A stretch of DNA of 64,000 nucleotides from an uncultured Hoeflea sp. (GCF_947501405.1 NZ_CANMVK010000002.1:1178001-1242000), one strand, 5' to 3'. Positions 8,925 to 17,732 are shown, numbered from the stretch's first letter. The notes: generated by a model from the sequence alone, not told the origin. Numbers and translations are program-made.

Positions 8925-10340
8925 ATGGGATTGAGCGACGTTGAGGCGGGCTTTCGCAACGAGGCGGGAATTCAAACCGTCGTCGCGGTTTTACGCCAGC
9001 GTCTTGGCGAACGGCTGCAGACCGGCGAGGCGCTGCGCGCCCAGCACGCCCACACCACCACCTATATCCCCGCGCAGTTGCCCGATGCGGTGGCGTTCCC
9101 GCAATCGGCCGAGGAGATCCGGCTGATCGTGCGCGCCTGCGCCGATCACCAGGTGCCGATCATTCCCTTCGGCGCGGGCACCTCGCTCGAAGGTCACGTC
9201 AATGCACCCCATGGCGGCATTTCGCTCGATATGGCGCAGATGAACCGGGTGCTGGAAGTCAATCCCGAGGATCTTGACTGCACGGTCGAACCCGGCGTTA
9301 CCCGCGAGCAACTCAACACCGATCTGCGCGACACCGGCCTGTTCTTTCCGATCGATCCGGGCGCCAACGCCTCGATCGGCGGCATGACCGCCACCCGGGC
9401 TTCCGGCACCAATGCGGTGCGCTACGGCACCATGCGCGACAATGTGATGGCGGTCACCGCGGTGACGGCGACCGGCGAGGAAATCCGCACGGCGCGCCGC
9501 GCCCGCAAATCATCGGCCGGATATGATCTTACACGGCTGTTCGTGGGCTCCGAGGGCACGCTTGGCGTGCTGACATCGATCACACTGAGACTGCAGGGCA
9601 TCCCGCAGGCGATCTCGGGTGGCGTCTGTCCGTTTCCAAGCGTCGAAGCGGCCTGCAATGCAGTTATCATGACAATCCAGATGGGCATTCCGGTGGCCCG
9701 GATCGAATTGCTCGACGCGCTGCAGATGAAGGCTTGCAACGCCTATTCCAAGCTCGACTACCCCGAAAGTCCGGCGCTGTTTCTGGAATTCCACGGCACC
9801 GAGGCCGGCGTTGCCGAGCAGGCGGAACTGTTTGGCGAGATCGCCGCGGAATGCGATGGTGGCGAATTCCAGTGGACAACCGAGCCCGAGCGGCGCACAC
9901 AACTCTGGAAGGCCCGGCACAACGCCTATTGGGCGGCGCTGCAACTGCGTCCGGGGGCAAAAGGCATCTCCACCGATGTTTGCGTGCCGATTTCGCGACT
10001 GGCCGAATGTGTGGTCGCCACCCAGGACGACATCGCCGCAAACGGGCTGATCGCACCGATCGTCGGCCATGCCGGCGACGGCAATTTTCATGTGCTGGTT
10101 CTCATCGATACCGACGAGCCCGCCGAAATTGCCGCTGCGGAGGGATTCGTCGAGCGTCTCAATGCGCGGGCGCTCGACATGGATGGAACCTGCACCGGAG
10201 AACATGGGATCGGGCAGGGCAAGCGGCCCTATCTGAACCTCGAAATGGGCGAGGGCGTCGCCATGATGCGGCAGATCAAACAGGCGCTTGATCCCGACAA
10301 CATCATGAATCCGGGCAAGGTGTTTTCATTCGACCGATGA
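8925..10340 (+). CDS. FAD-binding oxidoreductase, D-lactate dehydrogenase/glycolate oxidase (GlcD/DLD) type
   Basis: 471 residues from ATG 8925, with AGGGAGC seven bases upstream. The N-terminal FAD_binding_4 (PCMH) domain shows PFGAGTSLEGHVNAPHGGIS and DPGANASIGGMTATRASGT. The C-terminal FAD-oxidase_C domain shows GHAGDGNFHV and the closing CTGEHGIGQGKRPYL motif. The family oxidises 2-hydroxyacids (D-lactate, glycolate, D-2-hydroxyglutarate) with FAD and passes electrons to cytochrome c or quinone. There is no GlcE/GlcF partner next door, which favours a stand-alone D-lactate dehydrogenase (cytochrome) over glycolate oxidase; the substrate is inferred. Confidence 0.88.
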   Translation: MGLSDVEAGFRNEAGIQTVVAVLRQRLGERLQTGEALRAQHAHTTTYIPAQLPDAVAFPQSAEEIRLIVRACADHQVPIIPFGAGTSLEGHVNAPHGGISLDMAQMNRVLEVNPEDLDCTVEPGVTREQLNTDLRDTGLFFPIDPGANASIGGMTATRASGTNAVRYGTMRDNVMAVTAVTATGEEIRTARRARKSSAGYDLTRLFVGSEGTLGVLTSITLRLQGIPQAISGGVCPFPSVEAACNAVIMTIQMGIPVARIELLDALQMKACNAYSKLDYPESPALFLEFHGTEAGVAEQAELFGEIAAECDGGEFQWTTEPERRTQLWKARHNAYWAALQLRPGAKGISTDVCVPISRLAECVVATQDDIAANGLIAPIVGHAGDGNFHVLVLIDTDEPAEIAAAEGFVERLNARALDMDGTCTGEHGIGQGKRPYLNLEMGEGVAMMRQIKQALDPDNIMNPGKVFSFDR

Positions 10341-10391
10341 CGCCGCAGCCGGATTTGAGCCGCAACAGGCAGATCTGAGGAGGAACAGCAA

Positions 10392-13300
10392 CTGGTTCGC
10401 GTTTTCGTCGCCCTCGGTGGTCTGTTGGTGATGGCGCTGTTTGCGGCGCTGATCGCCCCGTACTTCATCGACTGGTCGAGCTACCGCACCGCCTTCGAGG
10501 CGGAAGCCGGCCGCATCATCGGCCAGCCGGTCAAGGTGCGCGGCGATGCGGATGCGCGGTTGTTGCCGTTCCCCTCGGTCACCTTCAACGAAGTGGTGGT
10601 TGGCGACGACGCCGAACCGGCAATGACCATCAGCCGCTTTTCCATGGATGCGGAACTGGCGCCGTTCCTGCGCGGCGAAGTGCGGATTTTCGACATGCGC
10701 GTGGATCAGCCGGCCGCGGTGGTGCGCATTCTCGATGATGGCCGGCTTGACTGGGCGCTCAAGCGCAAACCGTCGCCGCCGGGTGACCTGGTGGTGCTCG
10801 AAAAGGTCTCCATCACCGATGCCGACATCACCATTGTCGACGAGCAGAACGGCCGCATGCATCATGTCCGTGACATCGAGGCGCTGGTCTCGGCGGGCTC
10901 GCTGTCGGGTCCCTGGAGCATTGAGGCCGAAGGCGAGATCGAGGGTCATCGCGGCGGTGTGTCGATCACCACCGGGTTGGCGCGCAGCGACGGATCGCTG
11001 CGGATGCGCGTGCGCCTGGCGCCCGATGAATGGCCGGCGATGCTTGAAACCGAGGGCGAGGCGCGCATTGAGGACAACAAACCGCTCTACGATGGGTTGT
11101 TCACTTTCACCGGCCTGTCGGGCGATGGTGGTTCCGCCAATGCCGAGCGGCCGCTGATTGTCGCAAAGGGCGATTTCGCCGCCACCAATGAACGTCTGTC
11201 GATCAACGAGTGGCGCGCCGAGATCGGCCTGTCTGAAGATCCGTATATCGTCACCGGCCAGGCCACCATCGATACCGGCCCGAACCCCGATTTCCTGCTG
11301 ATCGCTGACGGTCAGCAAATCAATATGGACCGGCTTGGCGCGGGCGCGGAACAGACCGGAGGCAGTGCCGCGGTTCCCATCGGGGACCGGCTTGCGGTTT
11401 TCAATGCGTTGATCGACCGGCTGCCGCCGCCGCCGCTGCCTGGCCGGATCTCGCTCAATCTGCCGGCCATCGTCGCTGGCGACACCACGCTGCGCGAGAT
11501 CTCGCTCAACGCCCGGCCCGATGGCGAAGCCTGGCTGATCGACAAGTTCTCGGCCAATCTGCCCGGCCGCACCATTGTCGAGGCGCGCGGCCGGCTGGTT
11601 TCGGGTGACAATGCAAGTTTCGATGGCGCGCTCACCGTGGCCTCGACCCAACCCTCGGGTCTCGCCAACTGGCTGGCCGGCGATGTCGATCCTGTCATCC
11701 GGCGTCTGGGTGCCGCGGGTTTTTCGGCCAATGTCAGCCTTTCGGCGGCGCTGCAGCGTTTCGAGGCGCTGGAAGTGGCCGTCGGCCCGGCAATCCTCAA
11801 GGGGCGGCTGGAGCGGGAACTGCCGTCCCAGGGACGTCCGTCACTGTCGGTGGAGCTTTCCGGTGACACTTTCGATGTCGACGCGGTCCGGGCGCTGGCG
11901 GTGTTGGCGGGCGCCGGCCGCGGCACATCGGGACCGTTGACCGATTACAATCTCGCAGCCCGGATCAAGGCGGGCACGCTGACACAAGGCGCCTACAGCG
12001 CCGATGGGGTGGAGGCGTCGCTGCTCTGGCGCGACCAAGCACTGACGCTCGAAAGGCTGACCTTTGATGATCTCGCCGGCGCGTCAGGCCGCTTTTCGGC
12101 AAGCCTTGCGGACTTCGAAACGCAGGCCACGGGCCGCATCGAAGGCGAGATCAGTGCGGCCAGCGCGCAAGGCCTGTTCCGGCTTGCCGGACAACTCACC
12201 GGCGGTCATGCGCTGGTTCAGCGGCTGGCACAGAGTGCCTATGCTTATGATGACCTCGAGGCCGCGATCACGCTCGATCTCGACGCCGGGACCGGTCTTG
12301 ATTTGACTGTGAACGGCGAGGCGAGCGGCAGCACGTTTTCGCTGCACGCCAACGGGCCTGGCCTGTTGCCCGGCGGCAGCGGCGGAGCACGTATGATCAG
12401 TCTGGAAATCGACAATCCCGAGGCCTATCGCCTGTTGGAACAGGCGGGGTTCGCGGTGCTGCCGCTTGAAGGCGAGGGCCCGGCCTCCGCGCGCCTCGAT
12501 GTCTCGGGGAACGGCGAAGGCGAGGATCTGGCAATTGCCGCGACGCTGCGCTCCGGCTCGTCCTCCCTGACCCTTCAGGGAACCGGCAAGGCGCCCTCTG
12601 ATGGTCCCCCGGACGGACAGTTTTCACTTGCGCTTGAGAGCCCTGATGTCGAGCCTTTCGCGGTTATGTTCAGCCTGGCGCTGCCCGGGGCGGGGGCCGG
12701 ATTGCCCTTGGCGCTGAGCGCGGCGCTCGACGCGGACAGGGACAAGATCGTGCTGAGCGATCTCGCCGGATCCGCTGCCGGGAACCGGTTTTCCGGAGAA
12801 CTGGAGGTTGAACGCGGAGCCGAGCCGCTGGCGGTCACCGGCGCGCTTGGTCTCGATCACGCCGACATCGCCTGGCTCTCCGAGGTGGCGCTGGGCCCGT
12901 CGCTGCTGGCTTCGGACGGCGCGACCTGGAACTCCGAACCGTTTTTGCCGCCGGCGCCCGGGACGCCGGATCTCAAGATCGCGCTTGAGGCTGACCGGTT
13001 CGATTTGGGCCGTGGCGGCCTCGCCACCGGCTTCAAGGCGGACCTGACGACCGCCAGCGGGATCATCTCGCTGGCCGAAGTCGAGGCCGATTGGTTCGGC
13101 GGGCGGATTGGCGGCGACATGTCGCTGACCAACGCCGATGGCGCGGCCTTCCTGCTGGGAAGGGTCGAAGTCGCCGGCGCTGATCTTTCGGCGCTCGACC
13201 AGGCGGTGCGGGGCACCCGCAACCTCAAAGGCGTGCTCGATGCCGGTGTCAGTCTTGAAGGCACAGGCACGTCGATGCGTGATGTGGTGGCGTCACTGGC

Positions 13301-14267
13301 AGGCGGCGGTCAGTTGGTGGCTCGGGAGCTCACGCTTGACGGCGTCGATCCTGGAGCGTTCGCGCGCATTCTCGGCGCTGCCGACCGCGAAAGCTTTGCG
13401 ATCGAGACCGGCGCGGTGAGCGACATGGTGGCCCGTTTCATGGTCGGCGGCGAGATCGGCACCGATCGCCTCGAGATGCCGTTTACCCTGACCGGCGGCG
13501 TGCTCAGATTTTCCAGCACCGCCATCGATGCGGTTGCCGCCGCCCTGTCCGGCGACGCTCGGGTCGATCTGCTCGGACTCAAGCTGCAATCGGATTGGCG
13601 GCTCGCCTTCGATCCCGGCGTCGAGGCAATCGCCGGCGGCGATCCTTCGGTGGTGCTGAGCCTTGCCGGACTGCTGGTCGATCCGGCGCTGTCGATCGAG
13701 GCATCGCAGATGACCAATTATTTGTCGATGCGCGCTTTTGAACGCGAGCGTCGCAAGGTCGAATTGCTGCAGGCAGGCGTCGTGGAAAAACAGCGCCTGC
13801 GCCGCGAAGTGGCGCTTCTGCGGGAACGTCAAGCGGAGCGCGAAGCGGCGGAAGCCGCAAGGATCGCCGCCGAAGAGGCTGCACGGCTGGCGGCGGAGGA
13901 GGCAGCCCGGCGGGCCGCTGAAGCCGCAGCCCTGGAGGCGCAGAGAGCCCGCGAGGCTGAAGCCGCGGCACTGGCAGAGGCCCGGGCGCGGGAGGAGGCT
14001 GCCAGAGCAGCAGCCAGGGAAGCGGCACGAGAGGCAGAGCGGGAGGCGGAGAGACAAGGCGCGGGGGATGTGGTGAATCCGCCGGTTATCGAACGCCGCC
14101 CGCTTGCCCCGCCGGTCATGGAACGATCGCCAATCGAACCCGCGATCCCCGATCCGCCCTCGGCCATTGCTGACGAACCGCCGCCACCGGGCCTGCCCGA
14201 ATTGCAGTTTGACGATTTGCCGGGCGTGAATGACCCGATCCGCAGCCTGATTGCGCCGGACGGTTAA
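10392..14267 (+). CDS. AsmA family outer-membrane biogenesis/lipid-transfer-like protein, probable CTG start
   Basis: Large protein (1291 residues with the start proposed here). A textbook AGGAGG (10378-10383) lies eight bases before CTG 10392; starting there gives MVRVFVALGGLLVMALFAA, the usual N-terminal anchor of rhizobial AsmA proteins, whereas TTG 10425 or ATG 10431 would cut into the membrane segment. The rest shows AsmA features: the N-terminal segment APYFIDWSSYRTAFEAEAGR, long beta-rich repeats, and the C-terminal AsmA_2 region (VASLAGGGQLVARELTLDGV, VLRFSSTAIDAV). AsmA-like proteins bridge the envelope and are implicated in phospholipid supply to the outer membrane. From about residue 1116 to 1223 there is an Ala/Glu/Arg coiled coil, then a Pro-rich tail, not part of the AsmA core. 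Confidence 0.88.
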   Translation: MVRVFVALGGLLVMALFAALIAPYFIDWSSYRTAFEAEAGRIIGQPVKVRGDADARLLPFPSVTFNEVVVGDDAEPAMTISRFSMDAELAPFLRGEVRIFDMRVDQPAAVVRILDDGRLDWALKRKPSPPGDLVVLEKVSITDADITIVDEQNGRMHHVRDIEALVSAGSLSGPWSIEAEGEIEGHRGGVSITTGLARSDGSLRMRVRLAPDEWPAMLETEGEARIEDNKPLYDGLFTFTGLSGDGGSANAERPLIVAKGDFAATNERLSINEWRAEIGLSEDPYIVTGQATIDTGPNPDFLLIADGQQINMDRLGAGAEQTGGSAAVPIGDRLAVFNALIDRLPPPPLPGRISLNLPAIVAGDTTLREISLNARPDGEAWLIDKFSANLPGRTIVEARGRLVSGDNASFDGALTVASTQPSGLANWLAGDVDPVIRRLGAAGFSANVSLSAALQRFEALEVAVGPAILKGRLERELPSQGRPSLSVELSGDTFDVDAVRALAVLAGAGRGTSGPLTDYNLAARIKAGTLTQGAYSADGVEASLLWRDQALTLERLTFDDLAGASGRFSASLADFETQATGRIEGEISAASAQGLFRLAGQLTGGHALVQRLAQSAYAYDDLEAAITLDLDAGTGLDLTVNGEASGSTFSLHANGPGLLPGGSGGARMISLEIDNPEAYRLLEQAGFAVLPLEGEGPASARLDVSGNGEGEDLAIAATLRSGSSSLTLQGTGKAPSDGPPDGQFSLALESPDVEPFAVMFSLALPGAGAGLPLALSAALDADRDKIVLSDLAGSAAGNRFSGELEVERGAEPLAVTGALGLDHADIAWLSEVALGPSLLASDGATWNSEPFLPPAPGTPDLKIALEADRFDLGRGGLATGFKADLTTASGIISLAEVEADWFGGRIGGDMSLTNADGAAFLLGRVEVAGADLSALDQAVRGTRNLKGVLDAGVSLEGTGTSMRDVVASLAGGGQLVARELTLDGVDPGAFARILGAADRESFAIETGAVSDMVARFMVGGEIGTDRLEMPFTLTGGVLRFSSTAIDAVAAALSGDARVDLLGLKLQSDWRLAFDPGVEAIAGGDPSVVLSLAGLLVDPALSIEASQMTNYLSMRAFERERRKVELLQAGVVEKQRLRREVALLRERQAEREAAEAARIAAEEAARLAAEEAARRAAEAAALEAQRAREAEAAALAEARAREEAARAAAREAAREAEREAERQGAGDVVNPPVIERRPLAPPVMERSPIEPAIPDPPSAIADEPPPPGLPELQFDDLPGVNDPIRSLIAPDG

Positions 14268-14311
14268 GGCCCGGCAAGGACGGGTGTCGCGTGCAACGAT
14301 GATTATCCGTT

Positions 14312-14578
14312 TCAGTCTTTAGAGGTTTCGCCGCTGGCCGACACGTGTCGGTTCAGTGCCCAGTCGAGCACCGCCACCCGAATTGCCGAGGAGAGATTGC
14401 CAGGCGTTGCCTGCGCGCTGTCGATTTCGGCGATCAGTGCGGCGACGGCGATGCCGCGTTCAGCCGCCATCTGCCTGAGCGCGTCCATGAAGGCGTCTTC
14501 CAGGGTGATGCTGGTGCGGTGGCCGGCGATGCTGACGGAATGTTTGCGCATGACCGTGGCCGGGCCGGATGCGGGCAT
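14312..14578 (-). CDS. Ribbon-helix-helix domain protein
   Basis: 88 residues from the ATG at 14578; an internal ATG at 14551 (MRKHSVSIAGHRTSIT) matches the more common start, so either may be used. The segment RKHSVSIAGHRTSITLEDAFMDALRQMAAERG is a RHH_4-type ribbon-helix-helix, a DNA-binding fold also found in regulators. Third gene of an sspB-DUF4169-RHH operon that is conserved across Rhizobiales; only three bases separate it from the DUF4169 stop. Its target is unknown. Confidence 0.8.
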   Translation of the reverse strand: MPASGPATVMRKHSVSIAGHRTSITLEDAFMDALRQMAAERGIAVAALIAEIDSAQATPGNLSSAIRVAVLDWALNRHVSASGETSKD

Positions 14579-14581
14579 CGC

Positions 14582-14776
14582 TTAGCGCTTTGGCGCGTCG
14601 CGCTCGCGGCGCGAGGCGTCGTGGTCGCGGGTCGATTTATCGACTTTTGCTCGCGCCAGGTCCCGTTCGGCCTTGGTGCGGCCGTGTTCGAACCGGTTGC
14701 GTTCGGCGGTCGCCTGCTTGTCAGCGCGGTCACGGCGTTTGCGCGCCATGCGCAGATTGACGACTTCGCCGCTCAC
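14582..14776 (-). CDS. DUF4169 family protein
   Basis: Small, very basic protein of 64 residues starting with GTG at 14776 (SGEVVNLRMARKRRDRADKQ). The VNLR-ARK start, the FGRTKAER-like FEHGRTKAERDLARAK segment and the length match DUF4169. More than a third of the residues are Arg, Lys, Asp or Glu, so it is probably helical and soluble. It lies between sspB (stop 14789) and the ribbon-helix-helix gene in what looks like one operon. Function unknown in the family. Confidence 0.75.
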   Translation of the reverse strand: MSGEVVNLRMARKRRDRADKQATAERNRFEHGRTKAERDLARAKVDKSTRDHDASRRERDAPKR

Positions 14777-14788
14777 CGCGCGTGCCCG

Positions 14789-15364
14789 TCAGCTCTTTTT
14801 GCGGAAGGAATCGAGCGAGACCACGTCGGCGCCGGGCTTCTTGTCGTCCCCGTCCCCGTCGCCATCGGCGTCTTCGCTGGGAGCAGCCTCTTCGCTGTCG
14901 GTGGTCTCCTCCTTGGCGGCCGGCTCCACCAGTCGCTCGATGGTGCCCGCCAGTTCGCTGCGCTCATCTTCTTCGGTGTCGCCGCCATCATTGGCGGCGG
15001 TTTCGAGCACCGTGTCGAACTCGAGCTCAAAGTTGACCGAGGGATCGTAAAAGCCGCGGATGGAGGCAAACGGCACCACCAGCTTTTCCGGTTTGTCGGA
15101 AAACGAAAGGCCGATCTCGAACAGCGATTCCGTAACCTTGAGATCCCAGAACTGGTGCTGGACGACAATTGTCATCTGTTCGGGGTAGCGCTCCTTGAGC
15201 TGGGTCGAAATCCGCACGCCCGGCGCTTCAGTCAGAAAGGTGATGAAAAAATGATGATCGCCTGGCAGATAGCCGGTTGCCGCGACCTCGGACAGCACCT
15301 TGCGGATCACGCCGCGCAGCGCGTCCTGGGCAAGAATGTCGTATCGGATGTGGTCTTGCGGCAT
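14789..15364 (-). CDS. sspB: SspB, ClpXP adaptor for ssrA-tagged proteins (alpha-type)
   Basis: 191 residues. The N-terminal ~115 residues form the SspB fold: HIRYDILAQDALRGVIRKVL, HHFFITFLTEAPGVRIS, MTIVVQHQFWDL and VPFASIRGFYDPSVNF. The long acidic linker (about residues 125-175, EEDERSE...EDADGDGDGD) ends in a short conserved C-terminal stretch (VVSLDSFRKKS) that in this family docks on the ClpX zinc domain. It captures stalled-ribosome products carrying the ssrA tag and delivers them to ClpXP in the cytoplasm. Its substrate tag is encoded by the ssrA gene less than 250 bases upstream on the same strand. Confidence 0.92.
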   Translation of the reverse strand: MPQDHIRYDILAQDALRGVIRKVLSEVAATGYLPGDHHFFITFLTEAPGVRISTQLKERYPEQMTIVVQHQFWDLKVTESLFEIGLSFSDKPEKLVVPFASIRGFYDPSVNFELEFDTVLETAANDGGDTEEDERSELAGTIERLVEPAAKEETTDSEEAAPSEDADGDGDGDDKKPGADVVSLDSFRKKS

Positions 15365-15529
15365 CAGCGCGTCTTTCCTGTCTGCTTGCCCTTGCGGGCG
15401 TCTTCTCGCTCAGGCCCGGCGCAACCGCGACAACGGCGCTTGCGAGTCAGCCAACCTCTTTATAAGCGCAAACCGGTGTTCGCGGAAAGCGGTACGAACA
15501 ACATCGCCATGATCGCCGGGGAGTAAAAT

Positions 15530-15860
15530 GGAGGTTTCTGTTGCCAGGTACCTCCGAACCCCGCCCAGGAGTGCGACCCCCTAGGACTTAATGTGAAGTG
15601 TCACACCGCCATTAGGCAGCGAGACGAGCTTCCGCATAGTTGTCGTTTGCAACTACAAGTTTAGCCCGATAACGGTGGTACAATACCGGACAAAAAGTCG
15701 ATCTTTACACCCTCGTCGATCCTGTTTCGCCCCCATCATCATCCGGCCGCAAGGCCTGCCGGCCGTGGTCGCCGGATCATGGTGGAGGCGCCGGGTACCG
15801 CCCCCGGGTCCGAATGGTTTATTGCATCGCTCGTTTATTGTCATAGCTGCTTGCGCAGCA
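15530..15860 (-). ncRNA. ssrA: tmRNA, circularly permuted two-piece alphaproteobacterial form
   Basis: Read on the minus strand, the acceptor piece comes first: a T-arm-like hairpin (CCGGG/CCCGG, 15791-15810 region) and a CGCCTCC acceptor strand followed by an encoded ACCA ending at 15780. After a ~45-base spacer, the coding piece starts at 15734 with GGGGGCG, which pairs with CGCCTCC to form a seven-pair acceptor stem with G3-U70, the alanine identity pair. The tag frame at 15650-15612 is GCA AAC GAC AAC TAT GCG GAA GCT CGT CTC GCT GCC TAA, that is ANDNYAEARLAA. A TATATA box (15866-15871) lies just upstream of the inferred 5' end, and a GGAGGT/ACCTCC hairpin with ATTTTA (15555-15525) may be the terminator. 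The outer ends are approximate. Confidence 0.93.
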
Positions 15861-16013
15861 GCTTCTATATAGGCGCTCCCGCCGGTGATGAAAAGGGTCA
15901 AACCGGCCGCGCCGCTATTGACAGCAACGGAGCGAATGCCAAACATGCGCCCGTTGAATTGCTACTGGGAGGGGGGCGCCCGCGCGTGCCGCTTCCATAA
16001 AAGGGGAAGATCC

Positions 16014-16322
16014 ATGACTGACTACGCAGCCGATGTGAAGAAATACGATTCCGGCGCCTCCGATGAAACCATCAGCAAGATTGTCAAACATCTCGGCATC
16101 GCGCTGCGCAGCCGCGATGCCTCGCTGGTTTCCTGCTCGGATCCGTCGGAACTGGCGCGCGTTGTCGAAAAATGGTGCGGCAAGAAGCTTGGCGTGACCG
16201 GCGACGCTGCCGAAAACGCTGTCGCCGAAGTGTGCGAGATGATGAAGGGCGACAACTCCAAGGCCCGCGTCACCTTCTACTATCTGGTCGCCAAGAAGCT
16301 CGGCAAGCTCGGCGACCTCTGA
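16014..16322 (+). CDS. DUF2853 family protein
   Basis: 102-residue protein from ATG 16014 with AAGGGGAAG upstream. The sequence MTDYAADVKKYDSGASDETI, the SLVSCSDPSELARVVEKWCGKKLG segment and the ending YYLVAKKLGKLGDL match DUF2853, a small helical family common in alphaproteobacteria. No signal peptide. Function unknown. It is followed by a strong intrinsic terminator at 16357-16390, so it is transcribed alone. Confidence 0.85.
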   Translation: MTDYAADVKKYDSGASDETISKIVKHLGIALRSRDASLVSCSDPSELARVVEKWCGKKLGVTGDAAENAVAEVCEMMKGDNSKARVTFYYLVAKKLGKLGDL

Positions 16323-16356
16323 CGGTTTCAGACCTGCAATCACTGCGATTGACATG

Positions 16357-16390
16357 CCCCGCACCGGCCAGATGGCTGGCGCGGGGTTTT
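16357..16390 (+). terminator. Rho-independent terminator after the DUF2853 gene
   Basis: CCCCGC (16357-16362) pairs with GCGGGG (16381-16386), an inner GCCAG/CTGGC stem closes an ATGG loop, and TTTT follows directly. It lies 35 bases after the stop codon of the DUF2853 gene. Confidence 0.85.
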
Positions 16391-16488
16391 CTCCGTGGTG
16401 CCGCAGCAATCGGGGCCTAAGATGAGCCGCGGCTAGGCAGGCAAGGCGGCCAATGGTATTCTGACCTTGGTTTGCCGGAGCTTGTCCC

Positions 16489-17652
16489 ATGTCTCACCAT
16501 GATCTCGCACTCCTTGTCGGTACCACCAAGGGCGCCTTTGTGATCGACAGTCACGGCCGCGACGACTGGCGCGTCAGGGGGCCGTTCTGCGACGGCGCCC
16601 CGATCAATCACATGATCGGCGACGCTCGGAGCGGCAGGCTGTGGGCTGGCGGTGGCGGTGAATGGGAAGGGGCTGCGGTGTGGGTCTCCGAGGACCACGG
16701 CGACAGTTGGCAGAGGACCCGGCTGACCCGCGGTCAACAAGATGAATGGGCGGCCAACGACCCCGATTTCGCAAAAATGATCGGCTGGACGGACGAGCCG
16801 CTTCCTTTCGATGGCGAGTTTTCGCAAATCTGGTCGCTGGGGCTCGCCGGCGGGACGCTTTACGCCGGAGCCAAACCCGCGACCCTGCTTGCAAGCCGAG
16901 ATGGCGGCAGCACCTTTTCCAAGGTCGAGGCGCTGACCGACCACCCGTCCGCAGAGGATTGGAATCCCGGTGCGGCGGGGCTGGTGCTGCACACCATCGT
17001 CTCCGACCCGTCCAATCCACAAAAGCTGTGGATCGGGATCTCCGCCGCCGGGGTCTTCGCCAGCGAGGATGGCGGCCAAAGCTGGGAGCGGCGCAACCGG
17101 CTGTCCAACGCCACGGCTTGCGAGCATAGCGATCACCCCGCGGCTCCCCGCGATGGCGAGACCGGCCATTGCGTCCACAACATGATGCGCGCGCCAGGCG
17201 ACGGCGATCTGCTCTACCAGCAAAACCATCACGGTGTCTGGCGTTCAGCCGATGGCGGCCGCAACTGGGACGACATTACCCCGGGCCTTCCTTCCACCTT
17301 CGGCTTTCCGATCCGGGTTCATCCCCGGGATCCCGACACGATCTGGACCCTGCCGCTCAATGGCGACAGCCAGGGCCGCTTTCCGCCCGATACGGCGGCT
17401 GCCGTGTGGCGCTCGCGCGATGGCGGCCGCACCTGGCAGGATCTGCGCAGCGGATTGCCCCAGCAAAGCTGCTATTTCACCGTGCTGCGCCAGGCCATGG
17501 CCGGAGATGCTCGTGATCCGGCCGGGGTCTATTTCGGCACAAATTCCGGTTCGGTCTTCGCAAGCTCGGACGAGGGCGACCAATGGCACGAGATCGCACG
17601 GCATCTGCCCACCATTCTGGCGCTGGAAGTGCTCGACCGCACCGCTAACTGA
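16489..17652 (+). CDS. BNR/Asp-box beta-propeller protein (sialidase/sortilin-like repeats)
   Basis: 387 residues with at least six Asp-box motifs (SxDxGxxW/F): SEDHGDSW, SRDGGSTF, SEDGGQSW, SADGGRNW, SRDGGRTW and SSDEGDQW, spaced as in a seven-bladed-type propeller. No signal peptide, so it is apparently cytoplasmic, in contrast to secreted sialidases. The Asp boxes are structural turns and do not by themselves show an enzyme activity; the sialidase Arg triad is not evident. Proteins like this are usually annotated as WD40/YVTN/BNR-like repeat or exo-alpha-sialidase. It lies 80 bases upstream of thyA on the same strand. Confidence 0.8.
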   Translation: MSHHDLALLVGTTKGAFVIDSHGRDDWRVRGPFCDGAPINHMIGDARSGRLWAGGGGEWEGAAVWVSEDHGDSWQRTRLTRGQQDEWAANDPDFAKMIGWTDEPLPFDGEFSQIWSLGLAGGTLYAGAKPATLLASRDGGSTFSKVEALTDHPSAEDWNPGAAGLVLHTIVSDPSNPQKLWIGISAAGVFASEDGGQSWERRNRLSNATACEHSDHPAAPRDGETGHCVHNMMRAPGDGDLLYQQNHHGVWRSADGGRNWDDITPGLPSTFGFPIRVHPRDPDTIWTLPLNGDSQGRFPPDTAAAVWRSRDGGRTWQDLRSGLPQQSCYFTVLRQAMAGDARDPAGVYFGTNSGSVFASSDEGDQWHEIARHLPTILALEVLDRTAN

Positions 17653-17732
17653 CGGGAAAAGCGTCAGCCAGCGTTTCGACGCCCCGGCAAACCGGCTAGG
17701 ATCGCCGCAACTCGAATCAGCAAGCGACCTTC

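Noticed and set aside
10326-11651. 441-codon minus-strand frame opposite AsmA
   Set aside because: Antisense shadow; no signals or domains.
13850-14055. Imperfect GCGGAGGA-type tandem repeat
   Set aside because: It encodes the Ala/Glu/Arg coiled coil of AsmA; explained as protein-level repeat.
15781-15820. tRNA gene in the T-arm-like region
   Set aside because: No anticodon or D arm fits; the segment is the acceptor piece of the permuted tmRNA.
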